Part shown: positions 23,310 to 33,897 of the stretch, piece by piece
Layout: each line of letters opens with the position of its first letter
Position numbering within the stretch: the first letter of the stretch is position 1
NCBI GenBank assembly: GCA_037176705.1
Contig: CM073898.1
Coordinates: 20,701,501-20,765,500, forward strand
DNA from: Molossus alvarezi
Taxonomy: Eukaryota; Chordata; Mammalia; Chiroptera; Molossidae
Direction of reading: 5' to 3'
DNA: 64,000 nt
Notes under the pieces: model-generated
The model's input: the letters and a program-made list of their open reading frames with translations, nothing else
Told to the model about the DNA's origin: nothing
Database searches by the model: none
Translations under genes and position numbers: made by a program

Positions 23310-23567
23310 TTTTTATTTTTTTTATTTATTTTTTTATCCTCACCCGAGGACATTTTCCCATTTTTTGTTCAGGTAGAGTGGGAGGGAGAGAGAGAGAGAG
23401 AGAGAAACATCGATGTGAAAGGGACACATCGAGTGGTTGCCACCTGCACAACCGACCAGGGCCGGGGACAAACTGCAACCGAGGTACGTGCCCTTAGCGG
23501 GAACCGAACCCGGGTCTCTCAGGACCTCAGGCCGACGCTCTAACCGCTGAGCCAAACCGGCCAGGGC
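23310..23567 (-). mobile_element. VES SINE type A inside the HAL1-like 3' UTR
   Basis: Consensus antisense copy, gaatttgtgctt at 23298 and 23568. It carries an intact latent exon: acceptor ttttttgttcag (to 23372) and donor ccgag|gtacgt (23484). Confidence 0.94.
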
Positions 23568-23738
23568 GAATTTGTGCTTCTTAATCCCTTCACCTTTTTC
23601 ACCCATTCCCCCAACCCCCCTCCCAACTAGCAACCAACAAAATATTCTCTGTATCTATGAGAATGTTTCTGTTCTACCTGTTCATTTTGTTTGTAGATTC
23701 CATTGTTGATAGATATGAATTCATTGCCATTTTGTTTG

Positions 23739-24662
23739 TTAATACATTTTATCTTTTTCTTCAAAAAGACCCTTCATCATTTCATATAATAACGGTTTGG
23801 TGGTGATGAACTCCTTTAACTTTTTCTTGTCTGGGAAAGTTTTTATATGTCCATCGATTCTAAATGACAGCTTTGCAGGATACAGTAATTTTGGTTGTAG
23901 GTTCTTGGTTTTCATCACTCTGAATATTTCTTGCCACCCCCTTCTGGCCTGTAAAGTTTCTTTTGAGAAATCAGCTGACAGCCTAATGGGAACTCCCTTG
24001 TAGGTAACTAGCTGCCTTTTTCTTGCTGCTTTTAAGATTCTCTCTTTGTCGTGAACCTTTTGCATTTTGATGTTGATGTGTCTTGGTGTGGGGCTCTTGG
24101 GGTTCATTTTGTTTGGGACTCTCTGTGCTTCCTGGACTTATATGTCTGTTTCCTTCACCAAGTTAGGAAAGTTTTCTGCCATTATTGTTTCAAACAGGTT
24201 TTCGATTTCTTGTTCTCTCTCTTCTCCTTCTGGCACCCCCAAGATGCGAATGTTGGCACGCTTGAAGTTGTCCCAGAGGCTCCTTACACTCTCCTCATTT
24301 TTTTGGATTCTTTTTTCTTTTTGCTGTTCTGATTGGGCATTTTTTGCTTCCTTATATTCCAAATCGATGGTTTGCTCCTTGGATTTACGTACTCTATTAT
24401 TAAAGCTGTGTAAATTATTCTTTATTTCAGTTAATGCCTCCTTCAATTCTAACTGTGTATCCATGATTTCTAACTGGTCCTTTTTTATGCTCTTGAGGCC
24501 CTCCCTAAGTTCACTGAGGTTCTCACTAAGTTCATTGAGCATCCTTATAAGCAGTATTTTAAACTCAGTATCTGTTAGGTTGCTTATCTCCATTTCGCTT
24601 AGTTCTTTTCTTGGGGTTTTGTTCTGTTCTTTTATTTGGGACCTGTTTCTTTGTCTCCTCAT
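23739..24662 (-). pseudogene. HAL1/L1 ORF1, interrupted by one in-frame stop
   Basis: This minus-strand frame encodes an L1 ORF1 RNA-binding protein, the nucleic-acid chaperone of the retrotransposon particle. The start is ATG at 24662. The N-terminal half has Leu/Glu-rich coiled-coil heptads, then an RRM-like part (ILGVPEGEE). The second half carries the conserved C-terminal domain (RLSADFSKETLQARR, ending LYEMMKGL). Both halves are in the same frame, separated only by a TAA at 24140-24138, consistent with a C-to-T change in a Gln codon. About 307 codons in all. No other frame break is visible, suggesting a fairly recent insertion. Confidence 0.85.
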
Positions 24663-25780
24663 TTTGGCTGCCTCCCTGTGTTTGTTTCAGTGTATTACTT
24701 AATGAGAAGTATGGGGTTCACTGAGACCAGATGCTCATTTGAAAGAATTTGGGAAAAACCTGAAGCAGGATCCAAGACAGGCCAATCCTCTGGTTAAGCA
24801 AGTCGCAACAGCTTGGGTGGGCTTGAAAGTTGGGTGGGGTGGGGCGGTCCCTCAGGGAGTCACCAGGGCGGGGCTACCAGTTTGAGCCAAAGTTGATGGA
24901 GTCCCAGATATGGTGACTGTGCCGCCCCCGGGAAGGGCTCACCAAACAAACAAAGGCCTCTTACAGCATGTTTGTCCCCGAGAAAGCCCCCTCTCCAGCC
25001 CTCGCTCCAGTGCCAAATAGCTCAGTTCTTCCCTGTTTGTCTCTGACGCCCCTCGAGCTGCCTCCCCTCCAAGCTTAGAGGGAGTGAGTCTGATAAGTTT
25101 GTGCGCGGGCTCTTTAAGGAGCTGCCTGGGGCTCCATCTGCATTAGCCTCCCTGAGCCTCAGTTCCTGCTGGTTTTTCCAGCCAGAAGTTATGGGGACTT
25201 CTCTTCCTGGCACTGGAACCCTGAGGTGGGCACCTGGTGTGGGACAGGGACCCCTCAATCCTCAGGAAGGACCTTCCCAGCCGAGGTATCCTCCTGATTT
25301 TTTTTTTTTTTATCCTCACCCGAGGACATTCTTTCATTTTTTGTACAGATAGAGTGGGAGGGTGAGAGAGGAAGAGATAGAGAAACATCGATGTGAAAGG
25401 GACACATCGAGTGGCTGCCACCGCACGACCAACCAGGGCCGGGGACAAACTGCAACCGAAGTACGTGCCCTTAGCGGGAACCGAACCCGGGTCTCTCCGG
25501 ACTGCAGGCCGACGCTCTAACCGCTGAGCCAAATCGGCCAGGGTATCCTCCTGATTTTTATCTGCCACACTTGGGTGTGGGACCAGCCCGTCGCACCGCC
25601 GCCTCCAGCGCTGCCGCCTGGATGTGGCTGCTGCTTTAATTTCGTAGTTGTAGGACTTCCATTCAGCTTGATTTTAGGCTGTTTTGAATGATGGTTATTC
25701 TGTAGTTTAGTTGTAACTTTGATGTGGTTGTAGGAGGACGCGATACCCTGTTTACGTACGCCACCATCTTGACCGGAAGT
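24663..25780 (-). promoter_or_regulatory. HAL1-like 5' UTR / internal promoter
   Basis: A GC- and CpG-richer segment between the presumed 5' end and the ORF1 ATG. The first bases on the minus strand contain an ETS-type ACTTCCGG and a YY1-type CAAGATGGTGG, as found at the start of mammalian L1 promoters. A type A SINE interrupts it (25292-25543). Activity is not inferable. Confidence 0.55.
25292..25543 (-). mobile_element. VES SINE type A inside the HAL1-like 5' UTR
   Basis: Near-consensus antisense copy; tatcctcctgattttt at 25276 and 25544. Confidence 0.94.
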
Positions 25781-26403
25781 CTGTTACTATTTTTATGATG
25801 CAGACATTTTAGGATGACGAGCCTTTGTGTGATTGACTTTCATATAGTTACTACTTTTAAATCTTTTAATTTTTTGAATTTTGAACTTAGAAATTGTTGT
25901 AATATGTTTCTTCTATACTATCATAAATAAAATCAAACTGTCTTGTTTAAGGTTTAAAGTAATGATTCTGTTGTGGTTTTGAAAATGAGTTTCACTTGAG
26001 AGAGAAAATCGTTATTGGAATTAAAACCTTAGAACATATGAATTTAAAACTTTATTAATTGTAAATTGAGAGTTAGATTTTTTTTTTAATTTCAGTCAAC
26101 TCTAAGTCTAAGACTAGTATCTTATACCTTGTTTTCTAGTTTACAATTTATCTGTTAGATTCCACCTACATATAAGAATCTATTTTTGTACCACGAAGCA
26201 TTTATCTTCCATTAGATTCAGTGTGTTACTTGATTTGTGGTCTTAAATTCCAATTTTGAGCCTTATTATAAATAAATACTAGTGTTAGTAATTATATGGT
26301 ATGTTTTGGATTTATAGAATATTTTATCTCATAATTATTTTATCAGACTTCATTAGGAATTTTAGTCACCTGATTATTTTTCCCCCCTCTCATCTCTGTA
26401 TAG

Positions 26404-26541
26404 GGGTACTAGATATTCCCATGATCAGTTGGGTTGTTATGCTGGTGTCCAGGCTGTTGGATTATGTGGCAACTGTTGAAGATGAAGCAGCAGCTGCAAA
26501 GAAGCCTTTGAATGGTAAAGACAGGGAGAGGTTTCTGACAG
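26404..26541 (+). CDS. BIRC6: BIRC6 window exon 11, with alternative in-frame donors
   Basis: Acceptor is ctcatctctgtatag. It reads GVLDIPMISWVVMLVSRLLD, then an Ala/Lys-rich segment to KKPLNG. Two donors are available: AATG|GTAAAG after 26514 and ACAG|GTATCA after 26541. Both leave phase 1 with a single G, so use of the first would drop nine residues (KDRERFLTG) without a frameshift. The longer form is given here because I recall both versions in mammalian BIRC6. Confidence 0.92.
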
Positions 26542-26802
26542 GTATCAGAAGTTTATAATTATCTGTTGGTGGGGATTTTGAGAGACTCACATTTGTTCCA
26601 GAACTGTCTATTGGCATGGAGATTCCAGCTGTATGTAATTTATATAAAATATGGATTAATTTTACCAAGAGTCTGTGTAAGGATAGCATTTATTTTTGAA
26701 GGAAGTTACGGACAAACCTCTTGTCTGAACGTGACTTTGGTATAATCATGTCTTTCATGAGATTTTTTCCCCATACCTATTTAAACAGTTATTAATAATA
26801 AC

Positions 26803-26829
<27 letters not shown>
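26803..26829 (+). repeat. (TA)13 microsatellite
   Basis: An uninterrupted TA dinucleotide run in the intron after exon 11. Confidence 0.95.
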
Positions 26830-26833
<4 letters not shown>

Positions 26834-27155
26834 AGTTATGAGAAATCTGCGAAGTGTTCTTGTAGTTTTATGTTATTTTAGTATAGTAGCATTCCATTTC
26901 CTATTTTAAAATATAGTTCTACTAATTACAAATGGCTTTTATACTTACAGGTATTTTTTTGTTGTAATCTTTCATCAAAAGTTTGAGGCACTGAAACATT
27001 TTAATGCGAAGGGAAATCAAATTGAAAGACAATTTCTCCCAAGATAAAAAGACTTTGAAATAACTTTATTTAATATATAAATGTAGCCAAAAAGTGCCAT
27101 GCAATTTGAAATTTTAAACTCTGTCAGGACCCTAGTATTAAATAAAGATCCCTTA

Positions 27156-27257
27156 GCCCTGGCTGGTTTGGCTCAGCAATTGGAGCATCGGCCTGTGGAC
27201 CAGACAGTCCCGGGTTTGGTCCCCACTAGGGGCATGTACCCCCCACCCCCCAGAAAA
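27156..27257 (+). mobile_element. VES SINE head-only copy (85 nt plus short tail)
   Basis: The first 85 nt, from gccctggctggtttggctca to gcatgtacc, then a C-rich stretch and A5; duplication aaagatccctt on both sides (about 27144 and 27255). Confidence 0.88.
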
Positions 27258-28157
27258 AGATCCCTTGAAATGTTTTATAGGTGAATCAATTGTTTATGGT
27301 ATATATTATGTTTGGGAAGAGGGTGGGGTATTCTTTTCATGTACAGAGAATTTGTCTTTATGTATTTTATTTTTTGAACAAATACTGTATATCAATGGTT
27401 AGTTTACTCAGTTATAGGATATAGACTTAAGACATACAATTACACATGACCATAATATGAAGTTGGAATATAACAGTTACTGTTGGAGGTCTTAGTTTTT
27501 ATTTATAGCATTTAGAGATGGAAACACATTGGTGGAAGACATTTTTTTTTTTTAGGGTTTGAAGAATTTTAACTGATTTGACAAATGGGTAATAGAGAAT
27601 TGAAAAGATGTCTTTAGGGTAATCAAACGAACTAATAATTGGAGGTGGATTAAGTGTCGAATTAAGCCTGAATTGAGCAGAAGAATAACAAGAATAAGGA
27701 TATAGTTTAAAAAAAAAAAGAGAATAAGTAGAGCTACGCAGCATGATTTTTGAACTATTCAACCTTATTTTTACAGCCACTATGTCAAATTATTGAGGGC
27801 TATTCTGGGGGGCATCTGCACAAAAGCGTATAAATTTGAAATTTAGGCAATACTGAACATTTGTTAGAGTTGAGTGACATTTTCAAAATTGTACAGAGAT
27901 TAATTTTTATTGTGAAGAAAGCTCTCTGTTATCTTAAAGGAAGGATTAGAGACAGAACTCTGGTCTTAAAGCCACTTAGGGTCTAGGTTAACCTTTCTAG
28001 GGTAAAATCTTAGCAATTTCTTTATAGTGGTTTTCTTAATTTTTATAAAAAATTGCTTTGTTACAATTGACACATTTATAATTTTGTGTTTACTGGTATT
28101 AAAAGTACTTTAAAATTACATTTAATAGAATTAATAAAACTTTTCCTTGCCCTATAG

Positions 28158-28285
28158 GTAACCAGTGGAGTTTTATTAACAATAATCTGCACACTCAGAA
28201 CATACATAGGTCTTCCAAGGGCAGCAGTAGCCTTGATAGATTATATTCCAGGAAAATCAGAAAGCAGCTAGTTCATCACAAACAG
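28158..28285 (+). CDS. BIRC6: BIRC6 window exon 12, start of basic coiled coil
   Basis: Acceptor is ttgccctatag; donor is GTAATT. It encodes NQWSFINNNLHTQNIHRSSK, then a Ser-rich turn and basic helix ending RKQLVHHKQ. The many Arg/Lys/Gln residues make this the first half of a coiled coil that continues across a 6.8 kb intron into exon 13. Ends in phase 0. Confidence 0.93.
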
Positions 28286-28339
28286 GTAATTTTAAATAAC
28301 TTTTTTATTTAAATGTTTGAGAACATTGCTTTGGAGGTT

Positions 28340-28430
28340 GCATGGGATAGGCTTTAGGGAAATTATTGAACACTTTGAGTCTGAGTTTCCTTATTTGTAA
28401 AACTGCAACAGTATGTAGTTTACAAATTTT
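28340..28430 (+). mobile_element. MIR remnant
   Basis: Core pattern gagtctgagtttccttattt followed by gtaaaactgcaacagta. Confidence 0.55.
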
Positions 28431-28444
28431 TGGTGATGTCTTTT

Positions 28445-28760
28445 AAACTATCCCTTCATATCTCTATTATTACCATTCTGAGTGAGGCCATCATTATCTT
28501 CATTCTTTCTCAATCCAATCCATTTTTCACATTGCCCCTAGGGAGTTCTTTTTAAATACAAACTTGATCATCTCATACTCTAAATTCGTAGTAACTTCTA
28601 GTTAGTTGACCTTCTCATGAGGTCAAACTCCTTAACATGGCTTCAGAATATCTATTATTTGTCCCTCTGTCTTACTTTCAGGTTTGACTTTTGGTCTAGC
28701 TATATAGAGTTCCTGAACCACTTACACCATTTTTCTTATACAGGATTTTACATGTGCTAA
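28445..28760 (-). mobile_element. Ancient LINE remnant (L2/L1ME type)
   Basis: Contains gatcatctcatactctaaat and gaggtcaaactccttaacatg, recognisable from old LINE 3' regions. Degenerate. Confidence 0.4.
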
Positions 28761-28959
28761 TTTTTTTTTTTTCCTTTCAACCGCATATTTGATTCTTTTG
28801 CTTGGACAACCTAACTTATTTTTCAGGTCTTCCCTGGTTTCTAAATTAGGATATTACTGCATACAGTATGTTTCCCATGTAGCTTCTATTTTTTCTTTAT
28901 ATTTATTATAATTTTTTGTAGGGATTCTTTTATTTTGTTAACATGTGTGTAAATTTCAC

Positions 28960-29230
28960 TGAATAAATGATTTCTTTAAGTATTCTTAGGAATCTTGCAG
29001 AGTGTATCCTCTCTTATGCCTGGTGTCTTATGCTCAAAGTGATGTTTTTGAGATTCATCTATAGTATTGAGTGTATTAGTGATTCTTATTTATTCATGAC
29101 CACTATTCCATTATTTGAATGTTTCAGAATATGTTTTTCTGTTTTCCTGTTGATGAACCTTTTAGTTTTTGGCTTATTCTTTAATTGTTTCTTTTTGAAA
29201 TACAAACAGATCTTTGCTTCTTCACTGTGC
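28960..29230 (-). mobile_element. Ancient L1 3'-region remnant
   Basis: Degenerate antisense L1 with gattcttatttattcatgac, ccattatttgaatg and cctgttgatgaacctttt; no coding potential. Confidence 0.55.
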
Positions 29231-29540
29231 AAATGCATGTGAACACACACACTCTTTCACAGAAGGGTATACAGGTATGGGCAAAACGTGAAACACTTTA
29301 TTCTTGTATCATTTATTAATTATTTTTTGCGTTTATTATTATGAACAACCTACTTTTGCCTACCCATGTATATTAGGATGTGATTTTATTATAGGATATC
29401 TTTGGATTCTCCCATTTTTGTTTTTTGTTGTTGTCATTCTTTAATCTCAATTGGTTTCATGATTTCTCTTGAAAATTAAGCATAAAAGATATTAATGGGC
29501 ATTTCACTCTGTTGAAGTGAGTTTACAGGTGACCTAAGAT

Positions 29541-29610
29541 TGTTTTCTTTTCTTTTAATCCTTATTGTTAAAAATACCACAGATATTCCCCCCTTTTACC
29601 TCCTATTGGA
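29541..29610 (-). mobile_element. ~70-bp L1 3' end
   Basis: A T-rich start, then attgttaaaaataccacag and a C run as in the other L1 3' ends, flanked by gaccta/cagatt imperfect duplications near 29529 and 29610. Confidence 0.65.
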
Positions 29611-29657
29611 CCTCAGATTCTTATGAGCTGGTACGTTATTACATCTTTTATTCTTTT

Positions 29658-30090
29658 TAAAGATTTTTATTGATTTTTACAGAAGGAGGAAAGGCAACAG
29701 TGAGAGAGAGAGAGAGAGAGAGAGAATGAAACACTGATGTGAGAGGGAAACACCAATCAGCTGCCTCCTGCATGCTTCCTACTGGATCTAACCCAGGCAT
29801 GTGCCCTGATGGGTAATCGAACTGACAACCTTTTTTTTAAAAAATTTTTTATTTATTTTTTTGTTACAGATATTTTACCTTTTTTACCCCATTGGCACCC
29901 CCCTCCCCACCCCCACCCCGCCCCGTCCCCTGCTTAGTTGTCCAAGTCCATTGATCATGCATACATGCATATAAGTTCTGTGGTTTATCTCTTCCCACCC
30001 CACCCCCCACCCCCTCTTCTGAGGGATAGAACTGACAACCTTTTGATGCATGGGACAACATCCAGCCAACTGAGCCACATTGGTCAGGGC
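29658..30090 (-). mobile_element. VES SINE type B, split by an L1 end
   Basis: Antisense copy 29658-29834, resuming at 30026 and ending cattggtcagggc. The L1 insert lies at 29835-30025. Confidence 0.85.
29835..30025 (-). mobile_element. Short L1 3' end inserted in a type B SINE
   Basis: An antisense L1 3' UTR fragment: T tail, gttacagatattttacc, C-rich block, atgcatacatgcatataagt. It is flanked by the SINE sequence aactgacaacctttt duplicated on both sides (about 29820 and 30028), proving insertion after the SINE. Confidence 0.85.
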
Positions 30091-30103
30091 TACAATTATT
30101 TAT

Positions 30104-30309
30104 TTATTTTTAAATAGTTTTTCTTTATTGATTTTAGAGATAGAGGAAAGGAGAGGGAGAGAGAGAGAGAAACATTGAGAGAGAACATTGATTGGCCGAC
30201 TCCTGCATGCCCCGTACTGCGGATTGGGCCCATAACATGGGCATGTGTCTTGACAAGGACTTGAACCAGGGACCTCTTGGTACTTGGGTCCATGCTCAAC
30301 CAGTGGGGG
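30104..30309 (-). mobile_element. VES SINE type B, head-truncated
   Basis: Antisense copy that stops at gctcaaccagtggggg; ctacaattattt at 30090 and 30309. Confidence 0.85.
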
Positions 30310-30614
30310 CTACAATTATTTTTGAAACTGTTTTTCTCTTTCTCTTACAACATGTGCTATATCCTTGATACTTAGTATAGAACCTAGTGTATCAATAAAT
30401 ACTTGTATAATTGATTTAAGATGAAATGAGATTTTATGTGACACACTTAGGATATTGCAAGTTTATTAAAGGTTTAGGCTTTTGAGAAAACATGACTTAG
30501 CACCAACTTGTTTATTTTCCCTTTTAAGTTTTTCAACTATAAGCTAACTATTTGATCTTTTGCAAGAAATATGACCTGATGCTTTTTCTTTTCTTTTTTA
30601 AAAAAGTTATTATT

Positions 30615-30860
30615 GCCCTGGCTGGTTAGGCTCAGCAGTTAGAGCATTGCCCTGCAGTCAAGAGAGACCTGGGTTCAGTTCCCGCCAAGGGCACGTACCT
30701 TGGTTGCAGTTTGCCCCGGCTCCGGGTGGGGTCACGTGGGTGGCAGCCACTTGATATGTCTCTCTCTCATCAATGCTGCTCTCTCTCTCTTCCTCCCTCT
30801 CTCCTTCTTGCTCTATCTTAAGATAAATGCAAAAGTGTCCTCACTTGAGGATTAAAAAAA
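30615..30860 (+). mobile_element. VES SINE type A, sense
   Basis: gccctggctggttaggctca to cttgaggattaaaaaaa. Adjacent 30864-30910 is a piece of an antisense type B copy. Confidence 0.88.
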
Positions 30861-30949
30861 TATATTGATTTTAGGGAGGATGAGGGAGAGACACAGAGAA
30901 AGATATGTTGATTTGTTATTCCAGTTATTTATATATCCATTGGTTATTA

Positions 30950-31187
30950 TTTATTTTAATCTTCACCCAGGGACATTTTTCCATTAATCTGCAGACAGAG
31001 TGGGGGTAGGGTGGGGAGAAACATCTATGTGAGAGAGACACATCAGTTGGTTGCCTCCCACACAACGATCCTGACTAGTGCTAGGGACTGAACCGCAACT
31101 GAGGCATGGGCCCATAACTGGAATTGAACCCGCGACTCTTTGATAAACGGGCCAATGCTCTAACTGCTGAGCGAAACTGGTCAGGGC
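30950..31187 (-). mobile_element. VES SINE type A, diverged
   Basis: aatcttcacccagggacat to aactggtcagggc; first of three insertions at cattggttgatt. Confidence 0.88.
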
Positions 31188-31202
31188 CATTGGTTGATTC
31201 TT

Positions 31203-31415
31203 GTTTTTCTTTCTTTATTTATTATTTTTGGAGAGGACGGAATAGGGAGAGAGAGAGAGAAACATCGATGAGAGAGAACATCGATTGGCTACCTCCTGCA
31301 TGCGCCCCACTGGGGATTTGTCCAACAACCTGGGCATGTGCCCTGACTGGGAATCGAACCAGTGACCTCTTGGTGCATGGGTTAATACTCAACTTCTGAA
31401 CCACACCAGCTGGGT
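31203..31415 (-). mobile_element. VES SINE type B
   Basis: Antisense copy ending ccacaccagctgggt; second insertion at cattggttgatt (copies at 31188 and 31416). Confidence 0.9.
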
Positions 31416-31429
31416 CATTGGTTGATTTT

Positions 31430-31681
31430 TTTTTTTTTTATCCTCACCTGAGGACATTTTTCCATTTTTTGTTCAGATAGAGTGGGAGGGAGAGAGAGGA
31501 AGAGAGAGAGAGAGAGAGAAACACCAACGTGAAAGGGACACATCGAGTGGCTGCCACCCGCACAACCAACCAAGACCGGGGACAAACTGCAACCGAGTTA
31601 TGCGCCCTTAGCGGGAACCGAACCTAGGTCTCTCTGGACCGCAGGCCGACGCTCCAACTGCTGAGCCAAACCGGCCAGGGC
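31430..31681 (-). mobile_element. VES SINE type A
   Basis: Consensus antisense copy; third insertion at the same motif (31416 and 31682). Confidence 0.92.
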
Positions 31682-31692
31682 CATTGGTTGAT

Positions 31693-31762
31693 CCTTGTAT
31701 GTGCCTTGGGGATTTAACTTGGAACCTTGGTGTACCAGGATGATACTCCAACCAGCCAGGGC
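31693..31762 (-). mobile_element. VES SINE head remnant
   Basis: tatgtgccttggggatttaac to caaccagccagggc, probably the rest of the old SINE into which the preceding three inserted. Confidence 0.6.
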
Positions 31763-32199
31763 TGAAGCTTTTTCCCTTAACCTTCTTTCTTTCTGTGACT
31801 CAACTAATTTTAGGTGGTGCTAATTTCCATCTTTTCAAATATAGCTAAAATTTATTGGACAGTTAATGATTATACTGGCTGTATTTAATTTAGGATATGA
31901 AAATGGAAAACAAACGTAGAGTATAACTGAATGGATTTTGTAGTAAAATATTACTACTGTATTTTATTTTTTAGTATGAAGGACATTATTGGGATAGTTG
32001 GTAAACTCAAAATAGGGTTTAAGGAATAGTGCGTCAGTGTTGTATTACGGTTTGTAAGAGAAGGTTCTTATTTTTAGGAAATACACACTGAAGTATTCAG
32101 GGGTGATTGGTCATTGGGTTGCCAGCTTATTTGGAAATAATTTAGGGAAGATGTCTTTGTACAGTAATTTTTATTATTGTTTAAGATCATTGTTGTTTT

Positions 32200-32508
32200 G
32201 CTCTGGCTGGTTTGGCTCATAGGTTAGAGCATCTACCTGTGGACTGAAGAGTCACAGGTTCTATTTCTGGTCAAGGGCACGTACCTTGGATTCGTGTTTG
32301 ATCTCCAGCCCAGTTGTGGTTGTGTGGGAGGCAAGCAATCAGTGTCTATCTCTCACATCGATGTTTCTCTCTCTCTCTCTTTCTCTCTCTCCCTGCCCCC
32401 TCCCTCCTTCCCCCACTTCCATTCTACTCTAGCTAGAAAATAAATAAATAAAATAAATAAAACAACTCAATGGAAAAATATCCTCAGGTGAGGATTTTTT
32501 TAAAAAAT
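32200..32508 (+). mobile_element. VES SINE type A-related, sense, long variable region
   Basis: gctctggctggtttggctca, an extended pyrimidine stretch and an AAATA-repeat insert before atcctcaggtgaggat. Confidence 0.85.
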
Positions 32509-32811
32509 TGGTTTGTGGCTGTTTCAAAATAAAGCTTATATTTTTTTCTTCATTGTAATTGTTTATGTTAACTATAGAACTTTTGGAACAATTTTTTTGA
32601 AAATACCAATTTGTAGTAGTTACATTCACATAATATGTATTGATTATTTAATACATGTACATGGCTGGTTTGAATTTAGTATATATATATTTTTTCATAT
32701 ATGGAGATAATAGCCAAGCTGATATTTATTTATCATGTGATATTAAAATTTTTCTCCTTGCTAACAAAAATGTGAATCAGTAGTGGAAATTTAGGAAATA
32801 TTCTTTTTATT

Positions 32812-33058
32812 TAAATCCTCACCTGAGGATATTTTTCTTTTTCTTTTTTTTTTTCAGATAGAGTGTGAGGGAGAGGGAAGGAGGGAGGAAAAGAAGGGTG
32901 GAAGGAGAGAGAGAGAGAGAGAGAGAAACATTGATGTGAGAGAGGCACATTGATTGGTTTGCCTCCTGCATGACCCCAACCAGGGCTGGAGACAGAACCA
33001 CAACCAAGGTACGTGCCCTTGACCAGAATTGAACCTGTGACTCTTTGGTCCGGGGACT
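32812..33058 (-). mobile_element. VES SINE, head-truncated
   Basis: aatcctcacctgaggatat to ggtccggggactg; gaaatat flanks at 32797 and 33059. Confidence 0.85.
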
Positions 33059-33204
33059 GAAATATGTTCATGAAATGTTACTTGAAAAGGTAGGATTATC
33101 AAACTCTTAACTAAATTATTTATAATTATGGATGTGACTTTCTATTTAGAGTAGTGTTCTGCATATTTGACTAGATGGGGAAGTGCTTAAGTCTTTGAAC
33201 AATT

Positions 33205-33441
33205 TTTTTAATCCTCACCCGAGGACATTTTTCCATATTTTGTTCAGATAGAGTAGGAGGGAGGGAGAGAGAAAGAGAAACTTCGACGTGAAAGGGACAC
33301 ATGGAGTGGTTGCCACCCTCACGACCCAACCAGGGCCGGGGACAAACTGCAACAGAGGTACGTGCCCTTAGCGGCAACCGAATCCGGGTCTCTCTGGACC
33401 GCAGGCCGACACTCTAATCGCTGAGCCAAATCGGCTAGGGC
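33205..33441 (-). mobile_element. VES SINE type A
   Basis: Near-consensus; ttgaacaatttttt and ttgaacagattttt flanks. Acceptor and donor motifs (gag|gtacgt) are intact. Confidence 0.92.
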
Positions 33442-33499
33442 TATTGAACAGATTTTTAAGATCTTTCTGGGCAGAGATATTTTTCCCCTTTTGATCTGT

Positions 33500-33790
33500 T
33501 TGTTCATTGCTACCAACTAGTGGTTGCCAGGGGTTAGAGATGGGGCAGATGGGATAGGAGGGTTGTGGGTGGGTAACATAAAAGAACAAGATGAAAGAAT
33601 CTCGTGGTGCTAGAACTGTTCAGTATTACTGTTGTGTTACATGAACTGACATATGCCTAGAATTGTATACCACAAAAATGTACAAACACAGATCAGTGCA
33701 AGTGAAACTATTTAAGAGATCTCTGTATTGTTTCTTACAACTGCGTATGAATCTACTCTTATCCCAGAAAAAGTTTTAATTTAAAAAAAA
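33500..33790 (+). mobile_element. Old L1 3' UTR remnant, sense
   Basis: The signature tagtggttgccaggggtta, then aattgtataccacaaaaatg and tgtattgtttcttacaactg, matches an L1M-class 3' UTR in the same direction as BIRC6, ending near aaaaagttttaattt. Confidence 0.6.
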
Positions 33791-33897
33791 CCATAAGCAT
33801 ACCAAAGAAAGTACTACTCTTGAGGGAGATTGCTATAAAGTAAAACAAAAAATATTGTGAATAAAATATTTTCCCATATGTTTAAAAATTAGTCTTC

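Larger units (their letters stand above)
23090..25780 (-). mobile_element. Half-LINE (HAL1-like): ORF1 and full 5' UTR, no ORF2, with two SINE insertions
   Basis: Read on the minus strand it starts at 25780 with ACTTCCGGTCAAGATGGTGG (ETS-like and YY1-like motifs typical of an L1 5' end). A GC-rich 5' UTR (~25780-24663) follows, then an L1 ORF1 (24662-23739), then directly an L1-type 3' UTR with C-rich tracts and an A tail at 23090. There is no ORF2. Without the SINEs at 23310-23567 and 25292-25543 it is about 2.15 kb, the size and plan of HAL1 half-L1 elements. Possible target duplication tgttac(a/t)atttt at 23080 and 25782. It lies antisense in a BIRC6 intron. Confidence 0.8.
26542..28157. 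other. Intron between exons 11 and 12
   Basis: Holds the (TA)13 run and the head-only SINE at 27156; otherwise unrecognised AT-rich sequence. Confidence 0.55.

Noticed and set aside
24067..24702. Plus-strand open frame of 211 codons
   Set aside because: It is the complementary shadow of the HAL1-like ORF1 on the minus strand; its composition (Ser/Leu/Phe-rich) fits an antisense artefact.
29250..29400. Possible RTE-like end (acaacctacttttgcctacc)
   Set aside because: Similarity too short and uncertain to name a family.
30938..31762. Regularly spaced repeats resembling an array
   Set aside because: The spaced motif is a target-site duplication re-used by SINEs; units are SINEs, not CRISPR, and the genome is mammalian.
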